Source: CBDFLD01 sp965249005 (GTDB lineage Bacteria; Acidobacteriota; UBA6911). Taken from it: a DNA stretch of 64,000 nt. This document shows, piece by piece, positions 34,653 to 43,800 of the stretch. Within the stretch, counting starts at the first letter, position 1, and every line of letters starts with the position of its first letter. The stretch lies in assembly GCA_965249005.1 (NCBI GenBank), contig CBDFLD010000004.1, forward strand, positions 1 through 64,000, written 5' to 3'. The position numbers and the translations under genes were made by a program. The notes under the pieces were generated by a model that worked only from the letters and a program-made list of their open reading frames with translations, made no database searches and had not been told where the DNA came from.

Positions 34653-35612
34653 ATGTTCAAAAAGATCAGCCTTGCCTCCATCGATCTCGAGGATGTGCGC
34701 TTTCTGATCAGTGAGGATCTGGATCCGCCCCAGCTCGAGGAATCGCTTCGCCAGGTCGGACAGCTCAACCCCCTCCTGCTCCAGGATACGCTCGAGGGCA
34801 GCTATCGTGTTGTGGCTGGATTTCGGCGGCTCCGGGCCATGCGCCGGCTGGCCCATCAGGCGGCCTGGGCTCGTATCCTCGATCGGGATACAGACGAGCT
34901 GGCCGTGTTTCGAATGGCGCTGTGGGACAACCTCGGTCATCGACGGCTGACCCCCTTTGAATGTGCAAGGGTCGTCGACACGCTCAAGAACGGACTTCGG
35001 CTTCCTGCGTCCGAATTGATTGCTGTCTATCTTCCCAGTCTGGGTTTGGGGGCGCACGGGGATGTCTTGCGCAAGTTCCTGGCTTTACATCGTCTGGACC
35101 CCGCGCTTCGTAAAAACTACGGCAAGGGTCTCATTACCTGGCCCACGGTAGAGCGGCTTGCAGTTCTGCCGCAATCACGGCAACAGAAGCTGGCCTTGTT
35201 CCTCGACAGGGTCTACTGGAGTGCGAGCGTTCAACGCGAGTGCTTGACGCTCATCGAGGAATTGGCCGTGATCTTCAAGGCGGCTCCGGAAGACGTCGTC
35301 CGCCGGCCAGAGGTAGCTGCAATACTGGAGAAACCGGGACTCAACGCACGGCAGAAGGGCGAGCAAGTCCGGGACGCGCTCTTTCGTCTACGCAACCCGC
35401 GGCTTTCCAATGCAAAAAGCCGCTTTCTCCAACAGCGAAAGCAGCTCTCCCTCCCGGGCAAGGTCAAGCTGACTCCGGATCCATTTTTCGAGTCGAATCG
35501 TTTGCACGTGCAGTTTGACGCCTCCTGTGCGGAAGAGTTTCGGGAGATAGCCGACGCGCTTCGCGAAGCGTCGTGCGAAAGCAACCTTGCAGGGTTATTC
35601 CATGTCGAATGA
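34653..35612 (+). CDS. ParB-like nuclease/partition-domain protein
   Basis: A 319-residue protein. The N-terminal third is a ParB/Srx-type domain (ISEDLDPPQLEESLRQVGQL, NPLLLQ, G-S-Y-R-V-V-A-G-F-R-R-L-R-A-M-R-R-L) with the typical G-x-R-R-L box. A helical region with an HTH-like segment follows (LTPFECARVV, then LITWPTVERLAVLPQ), and an R/K-rich tail. Classical ParB partners a ParA and parS; none is here. The 3' end overlaps the SPL-family radical SAM gene by 11 bp. That pairing, not chromosome partition, is the better guide. A role in DNA recognition for the partner enzyme is inference. Confidence 0.85.
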   Translation: MFKKISLASIDLEDVRFLISEDLDPPQLEESLRQVGQLNPLLLQDTLEGSYRVVAGFRRLRAMRRLAHQAAWARILDRDTDELAVFRMALWDNLGHRRLTPFECARVVDTLKNGLRLPASELIAVYLPSLGLGAHGDVLRKFLALHRLDPALRKNYGKGLITWPTVERLAVLPQSRQQKLALFLDRVYWSASVQRECLTLIEELAVIFKAAPEDVVRRPEVAAILEKPGLNARQKGEQVRDALFRLRNPRLSNAKSRFLQQRKQLSLPGKVKLTPDPFFESNRLHVQFDASCAEEFREIADALREASCESNLAGLFHVE

Positions 35613-36747
35613 GATGTTGCCTCTGAGGCTAGGGGCCAGAAATGATCGTGGCTATCGACCTGATCGAATCTTGGTTGAGCACGCCGCCCGGAATGACGAA
35701 GCGACGCACGAGATCCTGGCGAAGCTGCCGGGCATCACGGTCCAATCAGTGGCGGATGTCGAGGCGGTGCTCCCTGAGTTGAAAAGATCTTCCGATCCCC
35801 ACGGAAGCGGCAAGCGTTGTCTCGTTCTGGCGAGACACAAAGGCCGATTCATGAAGGATTGTCCGGGGGCCGGAGCAGAGGTCTGCTGCAACTATTACGT
35901 GGTCAATTTTGGGTCCAATTGCCCCCTGGAATGCACCTATTGTTTTCTGCAATCGTATTTGAATCACCCGGCCATGATGATTTTTACGAACCTCGAGGAG
36001 CTATTGGCGGAGATCCGGCTCAAGTTGAGTCAGGCCCCGCACCAGCTCTTTCGCATCGGGACGGGAGAGCTCGCCGACTCGCTCGCGCTGGATGGGATCA
36101 CAGGCTTTTCTCGCCACCTGGTGCCCTTTTTCGGAAACCTGGCCAACGGAATCTTGGAGTTGAAAACAAAATCGGACCAGATCGACAATCTAGAAGGATT
36201 GGATCACAGAGACCGCACAATCGTTTCGTGGTCGATGAACACGCCGGAGATTGTTGCCACGGAAGAACTCAAGACCGCGAGCTTCGAGCAACGCCTATCG
36301 GCCGCCAAGCAGTGCCAGGAATGGGGTTACAGAGTCGGCTTTCATTTCGATCCTTTGATTTACTACGACGATTGGGAAAGGGACTACCGCATGGCAGTTG
36401 AAAGCACCTTCAGCGGGGTGGATCCTTCGCGAGTTGCCTGGGTGAGTCTGGGTGCGCTCCGCTTCAACGATCGACTCAGGGACATCGTCCGGCGGAGATT
36501 CCCCCGATCCAGAGTTCCGTACGGCGAATTCGTGCCGGGAAACCACGGCAAGGTGAGGTATTTTCGCCCGATTCGCCAGGAAATGTATTCCAAGATGAGG
36601 CAATGGATCGAAAACGTCGCTCCCCAGGCGTTCGTGTTCCTGTGCATGGAGAACCGAGCTTCTTGGGAGAGTGGTTTATCCACAGTCACCCCGACCACTC
36701 AAGGCTTGTCGGACCAGCTTGACGCACTGGTCAAGATCCAAAACTGA
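35602..36747 (+). CDS. SPL-family radical SAM protein (spore photoproduct lyase-like)
   Basis: A 381-residue radical SAM enzyme. C107-P-L-E-C111-T-Y-C114 is the 4Fe-4S binding CxxxCxxC. Around residues 150-165 F-R-I-G-T-G-E-L-A-D-S-L-A-L-D is the conserved block of the spore photoproduct lyase family. In true SPL a catalytic Cys (C141 in Bacillus) sits in this block and reads C-T-S-D; here it is G-E-L-A-D, so repair of the spore photoproduct by the classical mechanism is doubtful. Acidobacteria are not endosporeformers. It overlaps the ParB-like gene by 11 bp. Substrate unknown; nucleic acid or base modification is possible. ATG 35602 (MSNEMLPL) is supported by AGGG upstream. Confidence 0.86.
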   Translation: MSNEMLPLRLGARNDRGYRPDRILVEHAARNDEATHEILAKLPGITVQSVADVEAVLPELKRSSDPHGSGKRCLVLARHKGRFMKDCPGAGAEVCCNYYVVNFGSNCPLECTYCFLQSYLNHPAMMIFTNLEELLAEIRLKLSQAPHQLFRIGTGELADSLALDGITGFSRHLVPFFGNLANGILELKTKSDQIDNLEGLDHRDRTIVSWSMNTPEIVATEELKTASFEQRLSAAKQCQEWGYRVGFHFDPLIYYDDWERDYRMAVESTFSGVDPSRVAWVSLGALRFNDRLRDIVRRRFPRSRVPYGEFVPGNHGKVRYFRPIRQEMYSKMRQWIENVAPQAFVFLCMENRASWESGLSTVTPTTQGLSDQLDALVKIQN

Positions 36748-37091
36748 GGATTGTTCCCACTCAGGATCTGAAACATTGCTCTCGGCGCATCATCTCGTCC
36801 ACTCAAGCAAAGATATCAGGCCTGATATTGACTGGGCAGTCCACTGCCCCTGTCCTGCGCCAGGGCTCTCTGGAGCTTCACGGTGCGTGGCTGTCTTTTT
36901 CCGAAAGCTTGATAAACTGTTGGGGGAAAACACGTTTCGATTTGATCAGTGCTACGCTTGACAAGGATTGAAACGCGGTGCCGGGCTGCCCTGGTCCGGA
37001 GCTCATTTTCAATTCATGCCGCCTCTCGAGCATGACGATATAGTGAGAGTACGCACATTATCATTGATTTATCTGTGACCAAAAGGGCCAC
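36748..37091. other. 344-bp intergenic region
   Basis: No gene or clear element is recognised between the radical SAM gene and the HD-GYP regulator gene. A TTGACA sequence lies near 36957 without a convincing -10 partner at 17 bp. A promoter for the HD-GYP gene is expected here. Confidence 0.3.
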
Positions 37092-38225
37092 ATGGCGTCT
37101 TCTGCCGATATCCGGATACCTTCCTGCACGGACCGTCCGTCTTCCGTCCTTGTCGTGGAACGGGAGTTGATCGTCCGCGAAATAGTCGTACGCAAACTCA
37201 GCAGCCTGGGTTACCAGTGCGACGACTTTGCCGATAGTTCGTCCGCGTTGCGTCAACTCACGAGCGAAAGTTACGATCTACTGCTGACCGACATCGGAAG
37301 CGCCGAGACCGACGGAATCTCTCTACTCAAAAGTACCTTGGCGCTTCATCCGGACATGGCGGTCATTCTCACGACCTCTGTCGTCAATCTCGCCGCCGCA
37401 GTCGCCGCGCTCAAGGAAGGAGCGTACGACTATATCCTCAAACCTTTCAGTCTCGAGGATATCTCGAACAGCGTGTCTCGGGCGCTCGACAAGAGACGGT
37501 TGTCGCTGGAGAACCGAGAGCATCAGAGGGTCCTGGAAGAGCAGGTTTCGATCCGCACCCTGCAGCTTCAGGATGCACTGGGAATTCTTCACCAAACCTA
37601 TCATTCGACGCTGCTGGCGCTGAGCCGGGCCCTGGACAGTCGGGATGCCGACATGGACGGCAAACACTCCTGGAGGGTGACTCGCTACACCATGCGATTG
37701 GCTCATGAGCTTGGCATCGAAGGGGGGAAACTGCGGGCCTTGGAGCAGGGTGCGCTTCTTCACGACGTGGGCAAGCTCGGAGTTCCGGACGGACTGCTCC
37801 GCAAGCCGGAGAAACTCACTGTCAAGGAGTGGGAGGTGATGCACAAGCATCCGAAAATCGGATTTCGCATTCTCTCCGGCATCAAGTTTCTCAAAGACGC
37901 CGCCCGGATTGTTCTTCACCATCAGGAGCGTTACGATGGAACCGGCTATCCCTCTGGTCTCAAGGGGGAAGAGATCGATCTTGGAGCCAGGATCTTCGCC
38001 GTGGCCGACGCGCTGGATTGCATGACCTCGAATCGTCCCTTCTGGAAAGCCACGAGCTTTGAACAGGCGCGCGAAGAGATCCGTCGGGTTGCAGGAACTC
38101 AGCTCGATCCTTCAATTGTCGACGCCTTCCTGAATATTCCGGTCGAGGAGTGGCGTGGAATTCGCAAAGAAGTCAATCCCGAAGCGCCCGGCCTGCGACC
38201 CGACGCGCTGACCGCTCACCGCTAA
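37092..38225 (+). CDS. Response regulator with HD-GYP c-di-GMP phosphodiesterase domain
   Basis: A 377-residue signalling protein. Receiver domain residues 18-135 have phospho-acceptor D67 in DLLLTDIG and K117 in ILKPFS. The usual acidic pair near the first strand reads V-E-R-E, so metal binding may be weakened. A helical linker (140-170) joins the HD-GYP domain with H224-D225 in LLHDVGKLG, HHQERYDGTGYP (GYP at 285-287) and FAVADALDCMTSNRP. HD-GYP enzymes hydrolyse cyclic di-GMP. No cognate kinase is next to it. The start ATG 37092 has no strong ribosome site (AAAGGGCC is the nearest). Confidence 0.9.
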   Translation: MASSADIRIPSCTDRPSSVLVVERELIVREIVVRKLSSLGYQCDDFADSSSALRQLTSESYDLLLTDIGSAETDGISLLKSTLALHPDMAVILTTSVVNLAAAVAALKEGAYDYILKPFSLEDISNSVSRALDKRRLSLENREHQRVLEEQVSIRTLQLQDALGILHQTYHSTLLALSRALDSRDADMDGKHSWRVTRYTMRLAHELGIEGGKLRALEQGALLHDVGKLGVPDGLLRKPEKLTVKEWEVMHKHPKIGFRILSGIKFLKDAARIVLHHQERYDGTGYPSGLKGEEIDLGARIFAVADALDCMTSNRPFWKATSFEQAREEIRRVAGTQLDPSIVDAFLNIPVEEWRGIRKEVNPEAPGLRPDALTAHR

Positions 38226-38284
38226 GCGCCATCTGCTCAGCGCTCACCGCCATCTACTCACCGCAACAGTTTTCGGCTAAGGGC

Positions 38285-38311
38285 TAGTCCGCCCGCGGAA
38301 TGGGCGGACTA
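38285..38311 (+). terminator. Hairpin downstream of the HD-GYP gene
   Basis: TAGTCCGCCC (38285-38294) and GGGCGGACTA (38302-38311) are perfect 10-bp arms with a 7-base loop, 60 bp past the HD-GYP stop. There is no U tract, so it is a possible factor-dependent or mRNA-end hairpin. It lies in a region where GCGCTNACCGC-like repeats also occur. Confidence 0.5.
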
Positions 38312-38346
38312 CTGAAGCGCTGAGCGGATGGCGGTAGACGGAAAGC

Positions 38347-38372
38347 GTACCGGGTCGTATGCGACCCGGTAC
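38347..38372. promoter_or_regulatory. 11-bp inverted repeat in front of the copper ATPase gene
   Basis: GTACCGGGTCG (38347-38357), four-base loop and CGACCCGGTAC (38362-38372) are perfect arms. A consensus -10 hexamer TATAAT follows at 38379-38384 and the ATG is at 38392. The dyad is a candidate operator for a metal-responsive repressor or activator. No regulator gene is encoded beside it. The arrangement would give a leaderless message. Confidence 0.45.
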
Positions 38373-38391
38373 CATGTGTATAATCTATGCG

Positions 38392-40818
38392 ATGAAGAAC
38401 AACGGCGACGCGCCTTCGCACTCCCCGGATCACCGGCACGAACATGGTCCCTCCGAACCCTCTGCGACCGGAGCGCGGGTTCGGGATGTGGTATGCGGCA
38501 TGCAGATCGATCCCGAAAACGCCGCCGCGCGGCAGCAGTTTCAAGGGAAAACGTTTTATTTCTGCAGCTCACATTGCTCGGAGAAGTTCAGCCAAGATCC
38601 AGACCGCTATACCGGACCAGAACCTGACGGAGCAGAATTGGTCTCACTCTCCACTTCGGCCAAGAATGAGCAGCCGCCATCGGACACGCTCTATACCTGC
38701 CCCATGCACCCGGAGGTCGAGCAACCGTCACCAGGATCTTGCCCTCTGTGCGGCATGGCCTTGGAGCCGCGGGAACCCATGCAACCCGGAACGCTCCAGG
38801 GGCAGGAATCGAATCCGGAGCTCGAGGACATGCAGCGCCGGTTCTGGGTCAGCCTGATCCTGACTGTACCGGTTCTGATTCTGGCGATGGGTACCATGCC
38901 CGCCATCGCCCTTTTTGATTTCATCGAGCCGAGGGCCGCCCTCTGGATTCAGTTTGTACTGTCGATCCCGGTGGTCTTCTGGGGAGGCATGGTTTTCTTC
39001 CAGCGGGCGTGGGCCTCGATTGTCAACCGAAGCCTGAACATGTTTACCTTGATCGGCATGGGTACTGCCGCCGCGTTTCTTTACAGCACTTTCGCTCTCT
39101 TTTTTGGCAGTCGGCTTCCGGACTCGTTCAGAGACGCGAGTGGAGAAGTCATGGTGTACTTCGAAGCGGCTGCTGTCATTACGACGCTCGTGCTGCTGGG
39201 GCAAGTTCTGGAGTTGAAAGCGCGACAGCAGACAAACGGTGCGATCCGGGCGCTGCTCGGGCTCTCGCCCCGTTCGGCGCGGCTGATTCGAGAAGGCGGA
39301 CCGGAGGAAGATATCCCCATAGACGAAGTTCGGGTCGGGGACCGGCTCAGGATCCGTCCGGGGGAAAAGGTTCCGGTCGACGGCATGGTAATGGAGGGGC
39401 TCAGTTCGGTGGACGAATCGATGGTTACTGGAGAGCCTGTTCCAGTGGAGAAGGATCCCGGCAAGAACCTGACCGGTGGAACCGTCAATGGCACCGGAAG
39501 CCTCATCATGCGTGCGGACCGGGTGGGACGGGACACGTTGCTCTCTCAAATCGTTCGTATGGTATCGGAGGCCCAGCGCACGCGGGCTCCGATTCAGAGG
39601 CTGGCCGACGCGGTTTCGTCCTACTTTGTTCCGGCGGTGGTGGTGGTTTCCGTGATCACGTTTGTCATCTGGAGCACCTGGGGCCCCGAGCCTCGAGTCG
39701 CGTATGCTCTGGTCAATGCGGTGGCTGTTCTGATTATCGCTTGCCCGTGCGCGTTGGGGTTGGCAACTCCGATGTCGATCATGGTCGGGACCGGACGGGG
39801 GGCGACCGGAGGCATCCTGATCAAGAACGCGGAGAGCTTGGAAGGGCTGGAGAAGATCGATTGCGTGGTTGTCGACAAGACGGGCACCCTGACCGAAGGA
39901 AATCCCCGCGTGCGCGAAGTGGCCACGGCGCCGCCCTGGGAGCTGCCCCGGGCGCTCGAGCTTGCCGCCGGTCTCGAACGGGCAAGCGAGCACCCACTGG
40001 CGTCTGCAATCCTCTCGGCGGCGAAGGAGCAGGGGGTGCGGTCCCTCGAAGCCGGAGAGTTTCTTTCTATCCCGGGCAAGGGAGTCATCGGACAGGTGAG
40101 CTCCCATCATGTCCTTCTCGGGAACCAGCACCTGTTGGACGATCATGGGATCAGTCGCGAGCCCCTGCTGGGCGTAACAGCGAAAATAGAAAAGAGTGGC
40201 CAGACTGCGCTGTATGAAGTCGTGGATGGCGAGCTGGCTGCGGTCTTCGGTATTGAAGACCCGATCAAAAAGAGCAGCATCGAGGCCGTTCGTTCCCTGC
40301 AACGGGATGGAATCGAGACCATCATGGTCACGGGCGACGGCGAGGCCAACGCCCAAAACGTGGCGCGGTCCTTGGGCATCGACCGTGTCATCGCCAACGT
40401 CCTACCCGATCAGAAAAGCGAAATCGTCAGGGAGTTGCAGGAAAAAGGAGCAGTCGTGGCAATGGCGGGCGACGGTATCAACGATGCGCCGGCGCTGGCT
40501 CGAGCTCATGTTGGCATTGCGATGGGAACCGGGACCGATGTCGCGATCGAGAGTGCAGGGGTTACGTTGGTTCAGGGGGACCTGCGTGGGATCGCGCGGG
40601 CTAGAAAGCTCAGCCGGGCGACCATGCGCAATATTCGCCAGAACCTGTTCTTCGCTTTTGTCTATAACTTCTTGGGGATCCCGCTGGCCGCCGGACTCCT
40701 GTATCCTTTCTTCGGCATCCTACTCAGCCCAATGGCCGCGAGCGTGGCCATGACATTCAGTTCCGTTTCAGTGATCGCAAATGCCCTGCGTCTGCGCAAG
40801 ATTCCGCTTGGCGCTTAG
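38392..40818 (+). CDS. Copper-type P1B ATPase with YHS and HMBD metal-binding N-terminus
   Basis: An 808-residue inner-membrane heavy-metal transporter. The N-terminus is His-rich. A YHS domain follows (VVCGMQIDPE, FYFCSSHCSEKF), then an HMBD-type motif YTCPMHPEV...CPLCGMALEP. Eight membrane segments surround the A-domain (MVTGEPVP) and the metal site I-A-C-P-C-A-L-G-L-A-T-P. The P-domain has D-K-T-G-T-L-T and the N-domain SEHPL; the hinge GDGINDAPAL closes it. The CPC motif fits Cu(I) efflux. The classical GMTCxxC HMA domains are absent. A copper chaperone or regulator is not next to it. ATG 38392 is chosen; an in-frame ATG at 38359 lies inside the inverted repeat. Confidence 0.92.
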   Translation: MKNNGDAPSHSPDHRHEHGPSEPSATGARVRDVVCGMQIDPENAAARQQFQGKTFYFCSSHCSEKFSQDPDRYTGPEPDGAELVSLSTSAKNEQPPSDTLYTCPMHPEVEQPSPGSCPLCGMALEPREPMQPGTLQGQESNPELEDMQRRFWVSLILTVPVLILAMGTMPAIALFDFIEPRAALWIQFVLSIPVVFWGGMVFFQRAWASIVNRSLNMFTLIGMGTAAAFLYSTFALFFGSRLPDSFRDASGEVMVYFEAAAVITTLVLLGQVLELKARQQTNGAIRALLGLSPRSARLIREGGPEEDIPIDEVRVGDRLRIRPGEKVPVDGMVMEGLSSVDESMVTGEPVPVEKDPGKNLTGGTVNGTGSLIMRADRVGRDTLLSQIVRMVSEAQRTRAPIQRLADAVSSYFVPAVVVVSVITFVIWSTWGPEPRVAYALVNAVAVLIIACPCALGLATPMSIMVGTGRGATGGILIKNAESLEGLEKIDCVVVDKTGTLTEGNPRVREVATAPPWELPRALELAAGLERASEHPLASAILSAAKEQGVRSLEAGEFLSIPGKGVIGQVSSHHVLLGNQHLLDDHGISREPLLGVTAKIEKSGQTALYEVVDGELAAVFGIEDPIKKSSIEAVRSLQRDGIETIMVTGDGEANAQNVARSLGIDRVIANVLPDQKSEIVRELQEKGAVVAMAGDGINDAPALARAHVGIAMGTGTDVAIESAGVTLVQGDLRGIARARKLSRATMRNIRQNLFFAFVYNFLGIPLAAGLLYPFFGILLSPMAASVAMTFSSVSVIANALRLRKIPLGA

Positions 40819-40895
40819 CGCTATGCGTCTCGCGCTTACCGCTAGCCGTCTAGCGCGCTATGCGTCTACCGCTTACCGCTTAGCGCTATGCGTCT
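40814..40895. repeat. Short degenerate tandem repeats between convergent genes
   Basis: GCGCTATGCGTCT occurs three times (ends 40830, 40867, 40895), twice within a larger CTTAGCGCTATGCGTCT, with intervening GCTTACCGCT units. The array overlaps the copper ATPase stop and the C-terminal codons of the minus-strand propeller gene. Similar AGCGG/TAAGCG motifs occur near 7340-7390, 22580-22650 and 38210-38345. Confidence 0.6.
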
Positions 40896-43800
40896 GCCGG
40901 CCAGAGGTTTTCTCTTCGATATTTCTTGCTGCCTGTCGTGGCGGTCTGGCGACGAATCCGTAATCAGGGGTGCGGGTTCCCTGGCTGACGGAATGCCGAC
41001 CACCGCGGAAACCTGATCGGTGCCGAAAGTTCCGGTTCCCTTCTTTTCCAGCACCCGTAACAGGATCCGCACCTCGTCTGCGGGAGCAACCGAGAAGGTC
41101 ACCTTGCTCAACGCGTCGTCGAGGAAGGCATTCGAGAATGCCGAGTCGATAAGTTCCGGGTCCAAAATGTTGGCCAGGACCTCGACCTGCACCCCATCTT
41201 CGGAGAGTCGCCCGTTGACTTCCACTGGAGTTCTGTAAAGTCGATAGACTAGCAGCTGTGCCAGCGTCTCAGCGGGAAGGCCTCCTTCGCAAAGCGCCGC
41301 AAAGCCGAAATGAGATGTTTCGTTGCCGGCATTTTTCAAAGTCCATGTGATATCGGTCCAGGTGGCATGGCGGAGAGCAGGGTCGATCAGCCTTGGATTC
41401 AAGGCGGCATCGCGCAGGGACGACGGGTTGAGTAAAGCCGGATTCGCCACGACGGGATTGAGGGCGGCCGGGGACAAGGGATCGTGCAGAAGCGCCCGCG
41501 TCAAGATCGTCTCGTCAAGGAGTGCGGCGTGCAAAAACGCCGGGTTCAGTAGTGCCGGATTCAATAAGGCAGGTCGTAGAAAGCCCGGATCCAGAAACGC
41601 GGAGTTGAGACGCGCCGGATCTTTCCGGTCGGTGAGCGAAGGCCAGCGCACGATCGATGGCCCATCCAAGTCCGCCACTTCCGCGGCGCGTGTCTCTAAA
41701 CTGAGCTCTCCGCGCGGCGGCGGGTTGCTGGGGTCGGGATTCAGGACGATTCTCGCGCGGAGCGCTCCGCGAAAAAAACCAGCATTCCCGTCCCCTTCGG
41801 GCGCGATTGCAGCCTTGACCCCGCCGGCTTCGATTTCAACTACGTCAATCCGCAAAGAAGCGTTCCACTGGGTGGATCTTGCCGAGACGGTCCGAGCGAT
41901 CGAAGAAAATGCCGGGATCGTGACATCGAGCTCCCACACGGGGTCCGAACGATGGGAGAACTGAAGGAAAGATGCTCTGCCACCCGGGGGCTGATTCAAC
42001 AGGGTCAAGCGGTAGGTAACTGGCACGGGCCTCAGATTCTGGACGAATACTGGAAAGGTTTGCAAGGTCGAGAGTCCCGCTCTCAGCGGTCTCGAGTTGC
42101 CCATGGAGCCAACGACCAAGCCCCGGCTGAGAATGGCGGTGTATATGTTTTGATTTCTCATGCCGGCGCGATCAAGGAAGCGGGATCGAGGCTCACCACC
42201 CCACGCGCCCCTTGACGCACCAGATGCGGCCGGCGGAGAGTAGTTGGACCAATCCCCGTCGGTGGGCGGCACCACATCCCGGTTGTCGGTCCATACGGCG
42301 TGGTAGACGGTTTGTAGCTCGGGACTCGTGTTGAATGCCCATGCTCCGTCTTCGGTCGCAAGCATGACCGGAGATGGAATGAGATCGATGTAATCGCCGA
42401 ACAGCGGTTTGGTCCCCATCGCGCTCACGGGTAAGTGGGGCGGGTTGAACCGTAGTTGCCGGAAAACGGACGTGTCCGCGGGGCCGGAAGGGACAATGAC
42501 CGACAGGTACCTCGAAACCTTGGTCGACGGCCGCGTGGGTGTGACGAAAATCGGGTTTGCCCCCGGGCTGGCTTGGGCGGAACGTACATCGACCGTGTGG
42601 CGCGGGGACGATTCCGGAGTGATGGCATCGGCTTGCACAGGGAAGGGACCAAAAGGCGCCAGCACGTCATCACGAAAGTCATACCAGAGGAGTGTGAGTG
42701 TGCCACCGGCAGAACTCAGCACCGGCGTGATCTGATGCCCGACGCTGCCGGGATCGACGGAGACCGGGGTAGACCATTTGCCGTCCCTGTCGGCGTTTGA
42801 GATCACGATCCGGGGGTCGCTGTCGGGTCCTGCCGTGCGTTGCGACCAAGCGATGTAGACCCGGCCAGTCGCGTCGACCGCCATGGCGGGAAAAGCGTTG
42901 GTGCGAAAGGCGCGAAAATCCGTGATCTGCGAGTCGGGTAGCGTAGGCCGGTCGGCCGGATCTTGTATTTCCGCGACGATCGCCGGCACGGTGAAACTCC
43001 GGCCGCCGTTTGCGGATTGCGACACCAAAATGGCGTCTTTGTCCCCGGCGCTCTGGAAGCGCCGCCACGCGACGTGGACGGTGCCCGTCACAGGATCGAT
43101 CGCCAGGGTCGCCCCCTGGTGGATGGAAGGAGCGCGCGTGTAGTCTTTTTGTCCGGAGCCGTTTTTGCCGTACCCATCGTCTCCGCTGACATTCTGGGCC
43201 GTCTCCCAGGTCTCTCCGCAATCTGCTGACCGGGATACATATATATCGCTTCTCTTTTCCGGATCCGTCGCGTCGGTGAACAGGGTATACGCGACGTAGA
43301 CATTGCCGCAGCGTAACCTCTGAGTGAGGAGTGGTCCGCCAGAAAGGTCCTCGGAAACTACGACCCGGCCCCACGGGGCCTGGTCGCGTGGAACATCGAC
43401 GGCTAGCCACGGTTTATCCAGAAACTTCTTTCCGCCGGCGGAAGCCACGATTCTCGTATCGATATACTTGATGGGGTCGGGATTCGTCGAGCGATCGAAC
43501 CGGACGCCCTCCTTGTTGTTGCAATCGACGAGGCGCGCCACGAAGACGACACTGTGCTTCTGGTTTGTTCGGTTGGCGGCGATGCCGCTGTAGTAGAACA
43601 TGCCGTTGGTTCCGGCGCGAACCACGGGGTCGGCAGCGAACTGTTTCCCGAGCAGAGGAGAGTCGACTCCCTCGGCCGAGGTGTCCCGGGGAAAGCCGGG
43701 CAGCAGAGTGCTTTGCCAGGTTTTCCCGCCGTCAAAGGATTTGAAAAGACCAAGCCAGGAATCTTTGTTCACTCGATCATCCGGCGTTCCCGGAAGATTT

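Noticed and set aside
38728..40356. Minus-strand frame of 542 codons
   Set aside because: It is a shadow of the P-type ATPase with DKTGT, CPC and GDGIND motifs.
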